A DNA stretch of 64,000 nucleotides from Pediococcus acidilactici DSM 20284 (GTDB taxonomy: Bacteria; Bacillota; Bacilli; Lactobacillales; Lactobacillaceae). The position numbers were made by a program, and so were the translations under genes. Within the stretch, counting starts at the first letter, position 1; each line of letters starts with the position of its first letter. Shown here in pieces: positions 9,345 to 17,941 of the stretch. The notes beneath the pieces are model-generated. The model had not been told where the DNA came from. It made no database searches and saw nothing but the letters and a program-made list of their open reading frames with translations. The stretch covers positions 1,873,623 through 1,937,622 of the forward strand of contig NZ_GL397067.1 of the NCBI RefSeq assembly GCF_000146325.1. The letters run 5' to 3'.

Positions 9345-9515
9345 ATAAATGGTCTCCTTTCTATATAGTAAATAATAAAAAATAATGCAAATAGCATTGT
9401 ATACCAATTTAGAAGCATTCTCAAATTAAGAGATTTATAAAGTAGGGGTTTGTTAGAACGGTTGGTTAATATTTATGCTAAAATATTACTAGAAATATAA
9501 TCAGGAGGAGTTTAC

Positions 9516-9938
9516 ATGGCAAATTTTGACGTAAATATTATCGACCAACCCACCGCGAAGGCAATGCTTGTAGAATTTAAGAGCCAACGGCAGGATAACG
9601 TCCCCGTTTTAAAGCACCCTGGGCACTATATTCTTCCTGATTACAAGCTAACTCGGCAACGAAAAGCCTTCAAGATTCGCAAACATACTTACCTGACTAA
9701 AAAGTTTCGTTCTTACGTCGCTTTAGATTCCGCAAACGGACACACCCTTTGGATGCGCAACTTTGGTAGTTTATCGGAAGCAGTTTTTTGGCTTGAAACC
9801 GGAATGAAAATTGGGGATACGGATACCGATGCTCGCTTTTCATACAAGAAATGGAAAGTTGCTCACGAAGAAGATATTGAAAAGCTAAAGGATGAATTAC
9901 GAGCTAAAAGTAAGGCTAAGGAAGCCAAAAAAGGGTAA
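9516..9938 (+). CDS. hypothetical basic protein
   Basis: 140 aa, not recognised. The start has a strong AGGAGG site. No signal peptide or membrane segment is visible. The body is rich in Lys/Arg (YKLTRQRKAFKIRKHTYLTKKFRSYVALDS), then a more regular part GHTLWMRNFGSLSEAVFWLETG, and a charged, probably helical Lys/Glu tail. The composition suggests a soluble cytosolic protein, possibly binding nucleic acid, but that is only inference. It is monocistronic and followed by a clear terminator. Confidence 0.8.
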   Translation: MANFDVNIIDQPTAKAMLVEFKSQRQDNVPVLKHPGHYILPDYKLTRQRKAFKIRKHTYLTKKFRSYVALDSANGHTLWMRNFGSLSEAVFWLETGMKIGDTDTDARFSYKKWKVAHEEDIEKLKDELRAKSKAKEAKKG

Positions 9939-10005
9939 TTACTTAACGATGTTTTAAGCAATTTTTAAACGGTATTGCACTTTTATTTGGTAATTTATAT
10001 ACTAT

Positions 10006-10042
10006 CGGGGCGAGAATTTTTTCGAGCCCCTATTTTTATCAA
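10006..10042 (+). terminator. terminator after the hypothetical basic protein gene
   Basis: GGGGC and GCCCC enclose a short A/T-rich loop, followed by TATTTTTATC. Confidence 0.8.
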
Positions 10043-10169
10043 TTAATAATCTTACAAAGATAAAACAATTTTTACCGCAGAATTTAACGTCTTACAAAAA
10101 CAACCTTTTTGTCACCTTTTCAATTGAAAACTGATCTATTGCCTAAACTAATTTAAGGAGAGCAGATTT

Positions 10170-10508
10170 ATGTCTACCGAAAATAAATTTTTAAGTTCAC
10201 TTTCATATTTCAGCATCTTTTTTCTACCAATTATTTTTCCAATTATCGTGATGGTACTTACCAGTAATGTCCAGTATGCACCTGCTCATCGACACGCAAT
10301 TACGGCGTTTTGGCTTCACCTCATTCCCGTCATTTTGTTGCCGTTAGGTTTTGGGTTGGGAATTCTCGCTACTGCGCACAGCTTTACGGGAAATCATTTT
10401 CCAACCACCTCTTTGGTACTGTTCTTAATTGTGGGATTAATGGGAATTGTGGCTTTGGCCCTCTTCATTTATAACATCTATAAAGGTGTGAAGATTTGGG
10501 TGGAATAG
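10170..10508 (+). CDS. DUF4870-type small membrane protein
   Basis: 112 aa with three hydrophobic segments (about 10-32, 48-68, 78-102). The opening LSYFSIFFLPIIFPIIVM and the HRHAITAFWLHLIP block after the first segment match the DUF4870 pattern (family name from memory). Function unknown. A TAAGGAG site precedes the ATG. A family B repeat begins three bases after its stop codon. Confidence 0.75.
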   Translation: MSTENKFLSSLSYFSIFFLPIIFPIIVMVLTSNVQYAPAHRHAITAFWLHLIPVILLPLGFGLGILATAHSFTGNHFPTTSLVLFLIVGLMGIVALALFIYNIYKGVKIWVE

Positions 10509-10511
10509 TTT

Positions 10512-10637
10512 AGAGCGCTCCAGAACCCGGGTAAATCTTGAGGCTTAACAGAATTAAGGTATTAATCGTGAATTGCGATTAATACCTTAATTTAGTTATC
10601 TGGAGAGATTTGGGTTCTGGAATGCATTTCGCCTATA
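10512..10637 (+). repeat. family B 3'UTR repeat, copy 1
   Basis: Starts three bases after the DUF4870 stop. The outer arms CCAGAACCC (10520-10528) and GGGTTCTGG pair over 9 bp, then AAATCT/AGATTT. The core hairpin AAGGTATTAATCG ... CGATTAATACCTT (13 bp, perfect) is flanked by the family boxes GAGGCTTAAC and CTGGAGAGATTTG. The same flanks with different stem sequences recur at 17835, 25505, 43737 and 51424. No T-run follows, so it is not a simple terminator. Confidence 0.8.
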
Positions 10638-10728
10638 TCACATTAACGTGTTGAAATTAAATATAACTATCAAAACTCGCTAATCGCCTCCACGACGCTT
10701 AGTAAGTTTTAATTTAGCATTGAAATTT

Positions 10729-10754
10729 ACTACCAAAAAATATTTTTTGGTAGT
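10729..10754. repeat. perfect 26-bp palindrome
   Basis: ACTACCAAAAAAT followed by its exact reverse complement ATTTTTTGGTAGT. It lies 15 bases upstream of the -35 element of the promoter at 10769. It could be a terminator for the upstream transcript or an operator. Apart from this, 10638-10728 shows nothing recognised. Confidence 0.6.
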
Positions 10755-10768
10755 TTCGAGTCTTTATA

Positions 10769-10797
10769 TTGCAACCGCTTACAACTTGTGATAATAT
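10769..10797 (+). promoter_or_regulatory. promoter overlapped by a cre-like (CcpA) site
   Basis: TTGCAA (10769-10774), 17-base spacer, TAATAT (10792-10797). Overlapping it at 10770-10783 is TGCAACCGCTTACA, which matches the cre consensus TGWAANCGNTNWCA at 13 of 14 positions. It drives a region with no intact gene. Confidence 0.55.
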
Positions 10798-10804
10798 TCT
10801 AATT

Positions 10805-11394
10805 GAGGAAAGGAAATAGTTCCTCTTCAATCAAAAACTTCTCAGATTGCCTTGGTTCTCAGATTGCCAGAACCGACGAAAAGGCAAGAATATTAGCTCT
10901 ATTCGCTAATCAGTTGCATCATGAGCGTACCGTGAAAAAGTTTTGACGTTTAGAGACGTCGTAATGATTAAGTGTTTACGCACGATGGATTGATGAATGG
11001 AGTGGCAATCATCTTTTTAAAGAGTAATGTTCAACGTCATCTCCAAGCATTGAATCAAGTAGGTGTGTCCAATGACATAAATACTTCGCTTAGGTAATTA
11101 TCCTAGGCACTGTTCCAAATAAAAACCCAATAGTTCACTGGAGGTCTATCGTTTCGAAGAATATCTTAATGAAACTCCAAGACCGTCTATTTCACCGTTA
11201 GCCTGAACGAGTGTATCCTTCGTCAAACCCTTTGTTTGATTAGACATGCAGCAGCAGACGTAATAACAAAACCTCAGGTAGGTTAGAAGCACGACGGCTG
11301 AACAATTGAATATGTAATTGAAGTTGAAGGTGTAAAGATCGATAAATTTTCCAATAAAGAGATCACGATTGATTGGGAACGCCTTTCCTCTTAG
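10805..11394 (+). pseudogene. decayed gene or undescribed RNA, cre-controlled
   Basis: The locus has a promoter, an RBS-like GAGGAAAGGA at 10805 and a terminator at 11397, but no ORF above 60 codons. Coding-like fragments appear in different frames: DEKARILALFANQLHHERT (10875-10946), a 34-codon ORF beginning MNGVAIIFLKSNVQRHL (10993-11097), YRFEEYLNETPRPSIS (about 11150-11205), and a tail EVEGVKIDKFSNKEITID...ERLSS ending in a stop at 11392-11394, three bases before the terminator stem. That favours a frameshifted, decayed gene of about 190 codons. Nested helices near 10846-10885 (TTGCCTT/AAGGCAA enclosing GGTTCT/AGAACC) keep a structured RNA possible. I could not identify the parent family. 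Confidence 0.45.
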
Positions 11395-11396
11395 TG

Positions 11397-11430
11397 GGAT
11401 TCTAGTGTGAGAAGTCTAGAATCCTTTTTT
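11397..11430 (+). terminator. intrinsic terminator of the ORF-less locus
   Basis: GGATTCTAG and CTAGAATCC form a perfect 9-bp stem with a 10-base loop followed by six T. It marks the end of a plus-strand transcript. Confidence 0.85.
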
Positions 11431-11439
11431 GTTGCATAA

Positions 11440-11486
11440 AAAAGCATATTACCATCGACCTAGGCTAGGTAGCGGTGGTAATATGC
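11440..11486 (-). terminator. terminator of the zinc-ribbon protein gene
   Basis: On the minus strand AAAGCATATTACCACCGCTACC pairs with the matching 3' arm (GATGGTAATATGCTTT), followed by a T-run. It begins one base after the stop. Confidence 0.8.
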
Positions 11487-11487
11487 T

Positions 11488-12576
11488 TTATTTTCGAGTA
11501 CGCGTTCTTGAATGCATTAATAATAAGATAATACTGCAAGCAACAATTAAATAGCCGCCCCATCCCCAACGAACTCCGTTGAACATGTTACCTAGGCCAA
11601 CTAATTGGGCTTCATTTTGGTAAATCAAAAAGAACATCATTCCGTACCACAGCAAGTTTAGGTAACTCGCCCATTTGGTCAGCCAATGGAATTGCAAAAG
11701 CGCTCCAAGTAAGAGCAATGCGGGAATCACCCATAAAAAGTGAGCAAGCTGATCGTCTCCTAACGTCTTCAAAATACTCATAAGGGAAGTTTTAACGTTA
11801 TACCCGGCAGTGGGTGCCGAAGCAAACGGTGCCCAGTAAGCAGCCATTCCGGTAATAATGGCAATCCCCATAATGAACTTGTTTTTCAACGTCCAGCGTT
11901 GCTTCCCTTTACGTACGTCAGTGCCATTAGTTGGTTTAGGATTATTTACCCCTGACGAAGCCCCTTCTTTCATAGATTTCGGCTCCGCAGTCGCTTCCGC
12001 TGCCTCTGCTTCCGTTGGATCGGAATTTTGTTCGGCAGTTGGAGTGGTGAAATCCTTTTTACCACGTTTTTTTAGTAACGCCGTTTGCAATTTTTGCCAA
12101 ACCTGACGACCTGCTTCGCCCCCCTTTTGAAGGGTTGCTTTCACAGCCTGGTCTGCACTACGGTCACCAGCGCCCACTCGTTGAGCGTAGAAAAATGCAG
12201 CAACAACTGCCACTACCAGTAAAACTACCCCAACCATTTTACTTAGCCAGTAAAAAATTGTTCCAATTACTAACAAAACTAGCAGAGCCGTTAACCAATT
12301 GCCTCCGATCCATTGCAACGTAGTTAATGCACCCTCCTTGAGGTCCGTAGAAGCACTGCTTTTTCTGCGAGCGCGACTAATCGTTGGTTCTTCTTTCGGT
12401 TTGGTATCCGCGCTTTCTTTCAAATCGTCTAATGGTGTTTCTTGCCAATTTTTATGCAACTCTGCACGAGAAAGCCGGGAGCTTTCACTTGATGCTGTTT
12501 CGATTTTAGCCCCACAATTAGGGCAAAAATGTGCCTTTTCAGGTAATTCTTCGCCACAGTTCAAACAAAATTTCAT
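11488..12576 (-). CDS. zinc-ribbon membrane protein of unknown function
   Basis: 362 aa. Residues 1-25 form a zinc ribbon with two CxxC pairs (FCLNCGEELPEKAHFCPNCG). A polar low-complexity linker follows, then two adjacent hydrophobic segments near residues 92-130, a second charged Ala/Glu/Lys-rich region (about 140-225), and four further hydrophobic segments to the C-terminus (SRTRTRK). This zinc-ribbon/linker/membrane plan occurs in many Firmicutes proteins without an assigned role. Monocistronic, ending at a strong terminator. I see no catalytic motif. Confidence 0.8.
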   Translation of the reverse strand: MKFCLNCGEELPEKAHFCPNCGAKIETASSESSRLSRAELHKNWQETPLDDLKESADTKPKEEPTISRARRKSSASTDLKEGALTTLQWIGGNWLTALLVLLVIGTIFYWLSKMVGVVLLVVAVVAAFFYAQRVGAGDRSADQAVKATLQKGGEAGRQVWQKLQTALLKKRGKKDFTTPTAEQNSDPTEAEAAEATAEPKSMKEGASSGVNNPKPTNGTDVRKGKQRWTLKNKFIMGIAIITGMAAYWAPFASAPTAGYNVKTSLMSILKTLGDDQLAHFLWVIPALLLLGALLQFHWLTKWASYLNLLWYGMMFFLIYQNEAQLVGLGNMFNGVRWGWGGYLIVACSIILLLMHSRTRTRK

Positions 12577-12696
12577 AATTCACTTCTCCAATTAAAATTA
12601 TTAATTCTATTGTAAATGATTTAGGGTCCAAAAATCGGCTTGTTTACCAAGTTTTAAAAATTGAATGAGTTTTATCTTTCAAAGTAGCCGGTACAT

Positions 12697-12736
12697 AAAA
12701 AAAGAGGCTAAGAAATTCATTCTTGCCTCTACATTC
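12697..12736 (-). terminator. terminator of prs
   Basis: On the minus strand GAGGCAAGAATG and TTCTTAGCCTC form a stem followed by seven T, 35 bases past the prs stop. Confidence 0.8.
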
Positions 12737-12770
12737 ATTTATTCTTTTGCTATCGGTACGCCAACCCGTA

Positions 12771-13748
12771 TTAGTGTTCTGTACTAAAACGATTGTTAAA
12801 TAATGGACTAACCGGTTTGTCTTCGTGAATTAAACGAATTGCTTCCCCGATCAAAGGTCCTACCGAAATGCTTGTGATCTTATCAATTTTCTTTTCTTCT
12901 GGAAGTTGAATAGAATCCGTCACAATCAATTCCTTGATTGGCGAGTTTTGAATTCTTTCGATCGCTGGACCCGATAAAACTGGGTGTGTACAACTAGCAT
13001 ATACTTCAGTTGCGCCCGCATCGATCAAAGCTTGTGCTCCCAAAGTAATCGTTCCGGCCGTATCAATCATATCGTCAATCATGATACAACGTTTGCCCTT
13101 AACTTCACCAATAATGTTCATTACTTCTGCAACGTTTGCGCGTGGACGACGTTTGTCAATAATTGCAATTGGTGCTTTCAAAAATTCTGCCAACTTACGT
13201 GCGCGCGTAACTCCACCGTGGTCAGGAGAAACTACTACCGCATTTTCATTCAAGCCCCGTTCAATGAAATGATCAGCTAACAATGGTGCACCCATCAAGT
13301 GATCGAGCGGAATATCAAAGAAACCTTGGATTTGTGCTGCGTGCAAGTCAAGTGCGATAATCCGGGTTGCACCCGCACGTTCAATCATGTTTGCTACTAA
13401 CTTAGCAGTAATCGGTTCCCGCGAACGGGCCTTACGATCTTGCCGAGCATATCCATAATATGGAATTACGATGTTGATTGTCTTGGCACTAGCACGTTTC
13501 AAAGCATCAATCATGATCAACATTTCCATCAAATTATCATTAACCGGCGCAGAGGTGGATTGAATAATGTAAACTTCATCCCCACGAATACTTTCTTCAA
13601 TATTAATACGAATCTCACCATCACGGAAACGATCAACCGATGTTTTCCCGAGTTCTACACCAACTGCCTTGGCGATTTTTTCCGCTAAGGGCTTGTTCGA
13701 ATTCAAAGCGAAAATTTTAAGCTTTGGATCGGAATAATGTTCAGACAT
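12771..13748 (-). CDS. prs: ribose-phosphate pyrophosphokinase (PRPP synthetase)
   Basis: Makes PRPP from ribose 5-phosphate and ATP for nucleotide, His and Trp pathways. Visible motifs: [14 protein letters not shown] at the start, the ATP-loop [20 protein letters not shown], the metal site [11 protein letters not shown], and the PRPP-binding loop [13 protein letters not shown]. Start at the ATG 13748 (MSEHYSDPK, 325 aa) with GGAGG just upstream; a TTG four codons earlier falls within the ribosome binding site. In Bacilli prs directly follows glmU; here fabV lies between. Confidence 0.96.
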   Translation of the reverse strand: MSEHYSDPKLKIFALNSNKPLAEKIAKAVGVELGKTSVDRFRDGEIRINIEESIRGDEVYIIQSTSAPVNDNLMEMLIMIDALKRASAKTINIVIPYYGYARQDRKARSREPITAKLVANMIERAGATRIIALDLHAAQIQGFFDIPLDHLMGAPLLADHFIERGLNENAVVVSPDHGGVTRARKLAEFLKAPIAIIDKRRPRANVAEVMNIIGEVKGKRCIMIDDMIDTAGTITLGAQALIDAGATEVYASCTHPVLSGPAIERIQNSPIKELIVTDSIQLPEEKKIDKITSISVGPLIGEAIRLIHEDKPVSPLFNNRFSTEH

Positions 13749-14014
13749 GTTTGCCTCCAAAAGATTATAAGATATTGAGTTTATTCAATTTTTCCATATA
13801 ATATCATAATTCATTTACGACTATAAAAGCAAGTTACTTCCGGGGAGTTTCTAAGTTTTCTTCCTTAAAAAAACGTTTTTTTCTTTGTTGCAGGGTGTTT
13901 TTTGCAATTATCTTAAAAAGTTTCCTGAAATGAAAATTCATGAACATTTATCCAGATTCATTTAACACATATACTTTTATTAAACTAAACTCTAAAATTT
14001 GAGTACCTCTTTTA

Positions 14015-15208
14015 TTATGGTTTTAGATTTAATAAGTCAGAAAATTCAAACTCATCATTCTCTAAACCATCAACCGCAAATCCCGCCGTATTAAGAAATT
14101 CTTTTCTAAATTGAGCATAACCTGTCATCGGACTTTTAAAATTATCTGCATTAATTTGTTGGTATAGGGCTGCCGTTTTTGCCTGCGTCGAAGGCCGTAA
14201 TTCATAATGGTCTGCGCGTAGTCGTCCTTTTGGATCGTAAATTGGATGTTTCCCATAGATCATTTCCCGGTAAACCCGATCTTTATGCATAATTGGTGTT
14301 TCATGCGTAGCCTCATCGGTCATCACTTTGTACAAAGCAATCATGTACTTTGGCATGATTGGAATGACCACGCTTGCCTTAGTAGTCACTACGGTTGATA
14401 CGCAAACTAGCGCTCGACCTTGGAGTGGCTTCAATTCCTGATTAATCCGCTCGGCGGATCTTTCAGCTTGCGTTTTTGCCACCCCTAAGGTTCCTTCATG
14501 ATAAAACGGATACGTCATTTGTGGGCCAATGTAAGAATACAGCACCGTTTTAAAGTCATCTGCTAATACATGGGCTTCCTTTAACGCTTGGATCCACCAT
14601 TCCCAGTCTTCACCGCCCATTACTTTAGCAGTTCCTTGGATTTCTTCTGGAGTCGCTGGTGCAATCGTTTCGGTGAATAACCGTTCGTGTTCTAAATCAA
14701 TATTTTCGCCAGTCATGCTTTGGTCGATTGGTTTTAAGACCGACCGCCATACTTTCTCGGACCGGGGGTCGTTGCGCTTCGGCGCTGCTAAACTATATAC
14801 AAGCAGATCAATTTTTCCGCCAAATTCATTTTTAATGTACTCAATCACCCGTTGTTTCATGGTGTCACTGTACGCATCGCCGATAAAGTTTTGCGCAATC
14901 AACCCAGCTTGCTCAGCAAATTGTTTGAAAAAGATACTGTTATACCACCCTGCAGAACCTAATTGTTCAGGACTTTTTGGCCCCCGTTCATAAGCTACGT
15001 TAATGGTATCTGCACCGCTGCCAAACGCCGTGGTAATTCGGGTAGCTAGGCCATAACTTGATGAACCGCCCAAAATTAACACTTTTTTAGGTCCCGCATA
15101 TTTCCCCTTAGACTTTACGTAATTAATTTGATTTAAAACTGCTTGCCGGCAACCATAAGGATTAACCGATTTAATAACGTTTCCAACGATTTTTGGCTTC
15201 ACTTTCAT
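14015..15208 (-). CDS. fabV: trans-2-enoyl-ACP/CoA reductase, FabV type
   Basis: NADH-dependent enoyl-thioester reductase of the SDR superfamily, the last step of the fatty acid elongation cycle or the TER reaction. 397 aa, typical length. The N-terminus (IKSVNPYGCRQAVLNQI) and the dinucleotide loop LILGGSSSYGLATRI (about residues 44-58) are diagnostic. The FabV active site Tyr-x8-Lys is present as Y236 ... K245 in YPFYHEGTLGVAK. It sits inside the otherwise conserved glmU-prs pair, with its own ribosome binding site and a terminator upstream, so it is probably separately transcribed. The gap 13749-14014 toward prs shows no gene and no clear terminator. Confidence 0.93.
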   Translation of the reverse strand: MKVKPKIVGNVIKSVNPYGCRQAVLNQINYVKSKGKYAGPKKVLILGGSSSYGLATRITTAFGSGADTINVAYERGPKSPEQLGSAGWYNSIFFKQFAEQAGLIAQNFIGDAYSDTMKQRVIEYIKNEFGGKIDLLVYSLAAPKRNDPRSEKVWRSVLKPIDQSMTGENIDLEHERLFTETIAPATPEEIQGTAKVMGGEDWEWWIQALKEAHVLADDFKTVLYSYIGPQMTYPFYHEGTLGVAKTQAERSAERINQELKPLQGRALVCVSTVVTTKASVVIPIMPKYMIALYKVMTDEATHETPIMHKDRVYREMIYGKHPIYDPKGRLRADHYELRPSTQAKTAALYQQINADNFKSPMTGYAQFRKEFLNTAGFAVDGLENDEFEFSDLLNLKP

Positions 15209-15305
15209 TTTGATTTCCTTCTTTAGTTTTTTCCGTTGCCTTAGCTACTTAAATTATAGAAAACTTTTTCTAAACATAGAAGTCACACCGCTTAAAATTT
15301 CCACC

Positions 15306-15343
15306 ACAAAAAATCCCCCAAGCAACCTGCGTGCTTGAGGGAT
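15306..15343 (-). terminator. terminator of purR-glmU
   Basis: On the minus strand ATCCCTCAAGCACGC and TTGCTTGGGGGAT form a stem followed by TTTTTTG, about 15 bases past glmU. Confidence 0.85.
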
Positions 15344-15357
15344 CAACTTAGTAATGA

Positions 15358-16764
15358 TTAGTCACGTTGATTTTCTTTTTCAGCTTCTAAAGCTGCTTCG
15401 TAAACCGGAAGTTTTTTGAAATAACCTTCCTTGTTAACTTGCCGGCCCCGGGCAATGCCCATTTCGTATTGGTTAACGTCGCCAGTAATGGTTGAACCAG
15501 CAGCTACGTAGCTGTGGTCCGCTAATTTAACTGGGGCCACGATGTTGGCGTTGCTACCAATGAACGAGTAGTCACCCACCGTAGTGTGATGCTTGTTGAT
15601 GCCATCGTAGTTAACGAATACCACGCCACAACCGATGTTGATATCCGTACCTACATCTGCATCCCCAACGTAGCTTAAGTGGCCCATTTTAGTCCGGGCC
15701 CCCAATTTAGCATTCTTAACTTCACAGTAATTACCGACGTGGACAAATTCGCCAATTTCAGCTTTCGGGCGCAAATGGCTATTTGGTCCAATATTGCTGT
15801 CGTGGTGCATGATGGCCTGTTCAATTTGCGAAGAGGTGACCGTAACCCGGTCTTCAATAGTCGAATCCACAATCTTAGAATGTGCGCCAATCACGCAATC
15901 CGAACCAATCTTGGTTTGACCTTGTAGTTGAACTCCTGGTTCAATTACGGTGTCAGCGCCAATTTCAATCCCGTAATCAATGTATGTATTTTCCGGATCC
16001 ACAATGGTTACTCCATTACGCATGTGCACTTCGTTGATGCGTTGTTGCATTACCTTAGTTGCCTTCGAAAGGGCCACCCGGTCGTTAACTCCCATTGATT
16101 CGCTAAAGTCATCCATCTCGTAAGCTGCGACAATTTCGCCAGCCGCCTTCATAATTCCAATTACGTCAGGAAGGTAGTATTCTCCTTGAGCATTGTCATT
16201 TTTAACTTGGTGCAAAGCCTTGAACAATTTCTGATTGTCAAAACAGTAAACTCCGGTATTAATTTCCGTGATTTCTGCTTCTTCACGAGTGGCATCCTTT
16301 TGTTCAACAATCTTATCCACCACCCCAAGGTCGTTACGCACAATCCGGCCATATGAGAAAGGATTATCGGTCCGCGCAGTGAGAATTGTAGCCGCAGCGC
16401 CCTTTTGACGATGATATTCAAATAAGTTTTCAAAAGTTTTAGCGGTAAACAACGGCGTATCGCCACTAACAATCATTGTAATCCCGTCTTTGTCGCCTAA
16501 AATGTCTTCAGCTTGTAAAACGGCGTGCCCCGTACCAAGTTGTTCCTTTTGAACCGCGTATTCCGTCCGGTCCCCAAGCAATTCCCGAACCTTTTCTGCA
16601 CCGTGACCAATTACGGTAACCACGTGGTCCATATCCGTTTTTTCAACTTGAGTTAAAACATGATCCACCATCGCTTTACCGCAAACGGGATGTAATACCT
16701 TATATAATTTTGACTTCATCCGGGTTCCTTGACCCGCTGCTAAAATAATCGTACTTTTCACCAT
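15358..16764 (-). CDS. glmU: bifunctional UDP-GlcNAc pyrophosphorylase / glucosamine-1-P acetyltransferase
   Basis: Catalyses the last two steps to UDP-GlcNAc for peptidoglycan. The N-terminal uridyltransferase domain (about 1-230) begins with the nucleotide loop [19 protein letters not shown]. The C-terminal domain (about 250-455) is a left-handed beta helix of hexapeptide repeats with the acetyltransferase residues in [11 protein letters not shown] and [16 protein letters not shown]. 468 aa, full length. It is eight bases downstream of purR; its ribosome binding site AAGGAG overlaps the purR stop, so the two are co-transcribed and probably translationally coupled. Confidence 0.97.
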   Translation of the reverse strand: MVKSTIILAAGQGTRMKSKLYKVLHPVCGKAMVDHVLTQVEKTDMDHVVTVIGHGAEKVRELLGDRTEYAVQKEQLGTGHAVLQAEDILGDKDGITMIVSGDTPLFTAKTFENLFEYHRQKGAAATILTARTDNPFSYGRIVRNDLGVVDKIVEQKDATREEAEITEINTGVYCFDNQKLFKALHQVKNDNAQGEYYLPDVIGIMKAAGEIVAAYEMDDFSESMGVNDRVALSKATKVMQQRINEVHMRNGVTIVDPENTYIDYGIEIGADTVIEPGVQLQGQTKIGSDCVIGAHSKIVDSTIEDRVTVTSSQIEQAIMHHDSNIGPNSHLRPKAEIGEFVHVGNYCEVKNAKLGARTKMGHLSYVGDADVGTDINIGCGVVFVNYDGINKHHTTVGDYSFIGSNANIVAPVKLADHSYVAAGSTITGDVNQYEMGIARGRQVNKEGYFKKLPVYEAALEAEKENQRD

Positions 16765-16772
16765 TGCTACAA

Positions 16773-17609
16773 TTACTCCTTAGTGTCTTCTTTAAAATTT
16801 CTTTCAAAATAGTTTCCGGCCTTGATTTGAACTTGTCCGGCTTGGGAAGTGTCCACGTTCAACAATGAAGTGAAGTCCTCAATTGCCCGTTGTCCTTTGT
16901 AAGTTCCTTCAGCTAGTACCGAAATTCCAATCAATTCTGCTTCGAATTCTTTCAGCAGATCGACCATTGCATGAACGGTGCCGCCACCCTTCATGAAGTC
17001 ATCCACAATCAAAACCTTCATTCCGCGCTGTAAACTGCGTTTAGAAAGCTCCATTTTTTGGATACGTTCCGAAGAACGGGATACGTAGTTGACCGAAATT
17101 GTCGAGCCTTCCGTAATCACCGATTCGTGCCGCACAATGATGAACGGAACGTTTAAATAGTTGGCTACTGCTTGGGCTAGCGGGATTCCTTTAGTTTCCA
17201 CGGTCATTACCGCATCGACGTCGGAAAATACGTACTCACTAGCTAGCATCCGTCCAATTGCACGCAAGGTGTCCGGGTGCCCCAATAAATCGGACATATA
17301 CAGATACCCACCAGGCAGCTTACGATCCGGATCCGAAAGTTGTTCCGTGAGATCCTGAATAACCTTTTGGGCTTCTGCTTTCCCAATTCCCGGTAAATAT
17401 TTAATTCCACCAGCCGCTCCATTAGTAATTTCAATGGTTCCTAACTGTCTTTTTGCTAAAGTTGATTTCATAATTGATAAATCTTCACTAATCGAAGATT
17501 TAGCGGATGAATATCGCTTAACGAAAAATCCAGAAGTTATTAGTGTGCGGGGATGATTAATAAGGTAGTTAGTCATATCAATCAGCCGTTCACTACGCTT
17601 CAGTTTCAT
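16773..17609 (-). CDS. purR: pur operon repressor PurR
   Basis: PRPP-responsive DNA-binding regulator of purine genes. An N-terminal winged helix ([20 protein letters not shown], residues 3-22 onward) is fused to a phosphoribosyltransferase-fold domain with the PRPP motif [17 protein letters not shown] near residue 200. I start at ATG 17609 (MKLKRSERL, 278 aa) with GGAG upstream; a longer frame adds 23 non-conserved residues. First gene of the purR-glmU operon. In Bacilli it normally sits next to ispE, which is 22 kb away here. Confidence 0.95.
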   Translation of the reverse strand: MKLKRSERLIDMTNYLINHPRTLITSGFFVKRYSSAKSSISEDLSIMKSTLAKRQLGTIEITNGAAGGIKYLPGIGKAEAQKVIQDLTEQLSDPDRKLPGGYLYMSDLLGHPDTLRAIGRMLASEYVFSDVDAVMTVETKGIPLAQAVANYLNVPFIIVRHESVITEGSTISVNYVSRSSERIQKMELSKRSLQRGMKVLIVDDFMKGGGTVHAMVDLLKEFEAELIGISVLAEGTYKGQRAIEDFTSLLNVDTSQAGQVQIKAGNYFERNFKEDTKE

Positions 17610-17834
17610 TGCTTTCACTCCACTTCGTTTGTCTATTAGATATTTGTTCTCATTAACCAATATCATACCACAGTTCAAGGATAATGTTCGGGTTTAGGCG
17701 AAAACCTTAATATAATTTATTGCAAAAATTCATAAATGTAAAAAGAACCGGAAAACAGCCCTTTTCAATCGTTAAATTACTATGTATTGGGTGGTAACTG
17801 CCATTTACTGCTTGCGTAGCCCCATCACACTTAG

Positions 17835-17940
17835 GCACCCCAATTCCTCCATCCAATTAAATAAGGGAATCAATCGCTAAACTTGCGACCAATCCCCTTA
17901 GCTGGTTAATTTTTAAATTTCGTCCCCAATTTTGAGGTAT
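17835..17940 (-). repeat. degenerate family B repeat after znuB
   Basis: Lies directly after the znuB stop. On the minus strand AAGGGGATTGGTCGC and GCGATTGATTCCCTT pair at all 15 positions if G-U wobbles are allowed (four wobbles). A reduced TTAAC box precedes it and GGAGGAATTGGGG follows, similar in order to other copies. On the opposite strand the same positions would be A-C mismatches. Assignment to the family is less certain than for the other loci. The remaining 17610-17834 shows nothing recognised. Confidence 0.5.
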
Positions 17941-17941
17941 T

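Noticed and set aside
10805..11394. RNase P RNA, tmRNA or 6S RNA
   Set aside because: No GAGGAAAGTCC / ACAGAA signature of RNase P, no tRNA-like ends of tmRNA and no single long 6S-type bubble helix. I cannot assign it to a known RNA.
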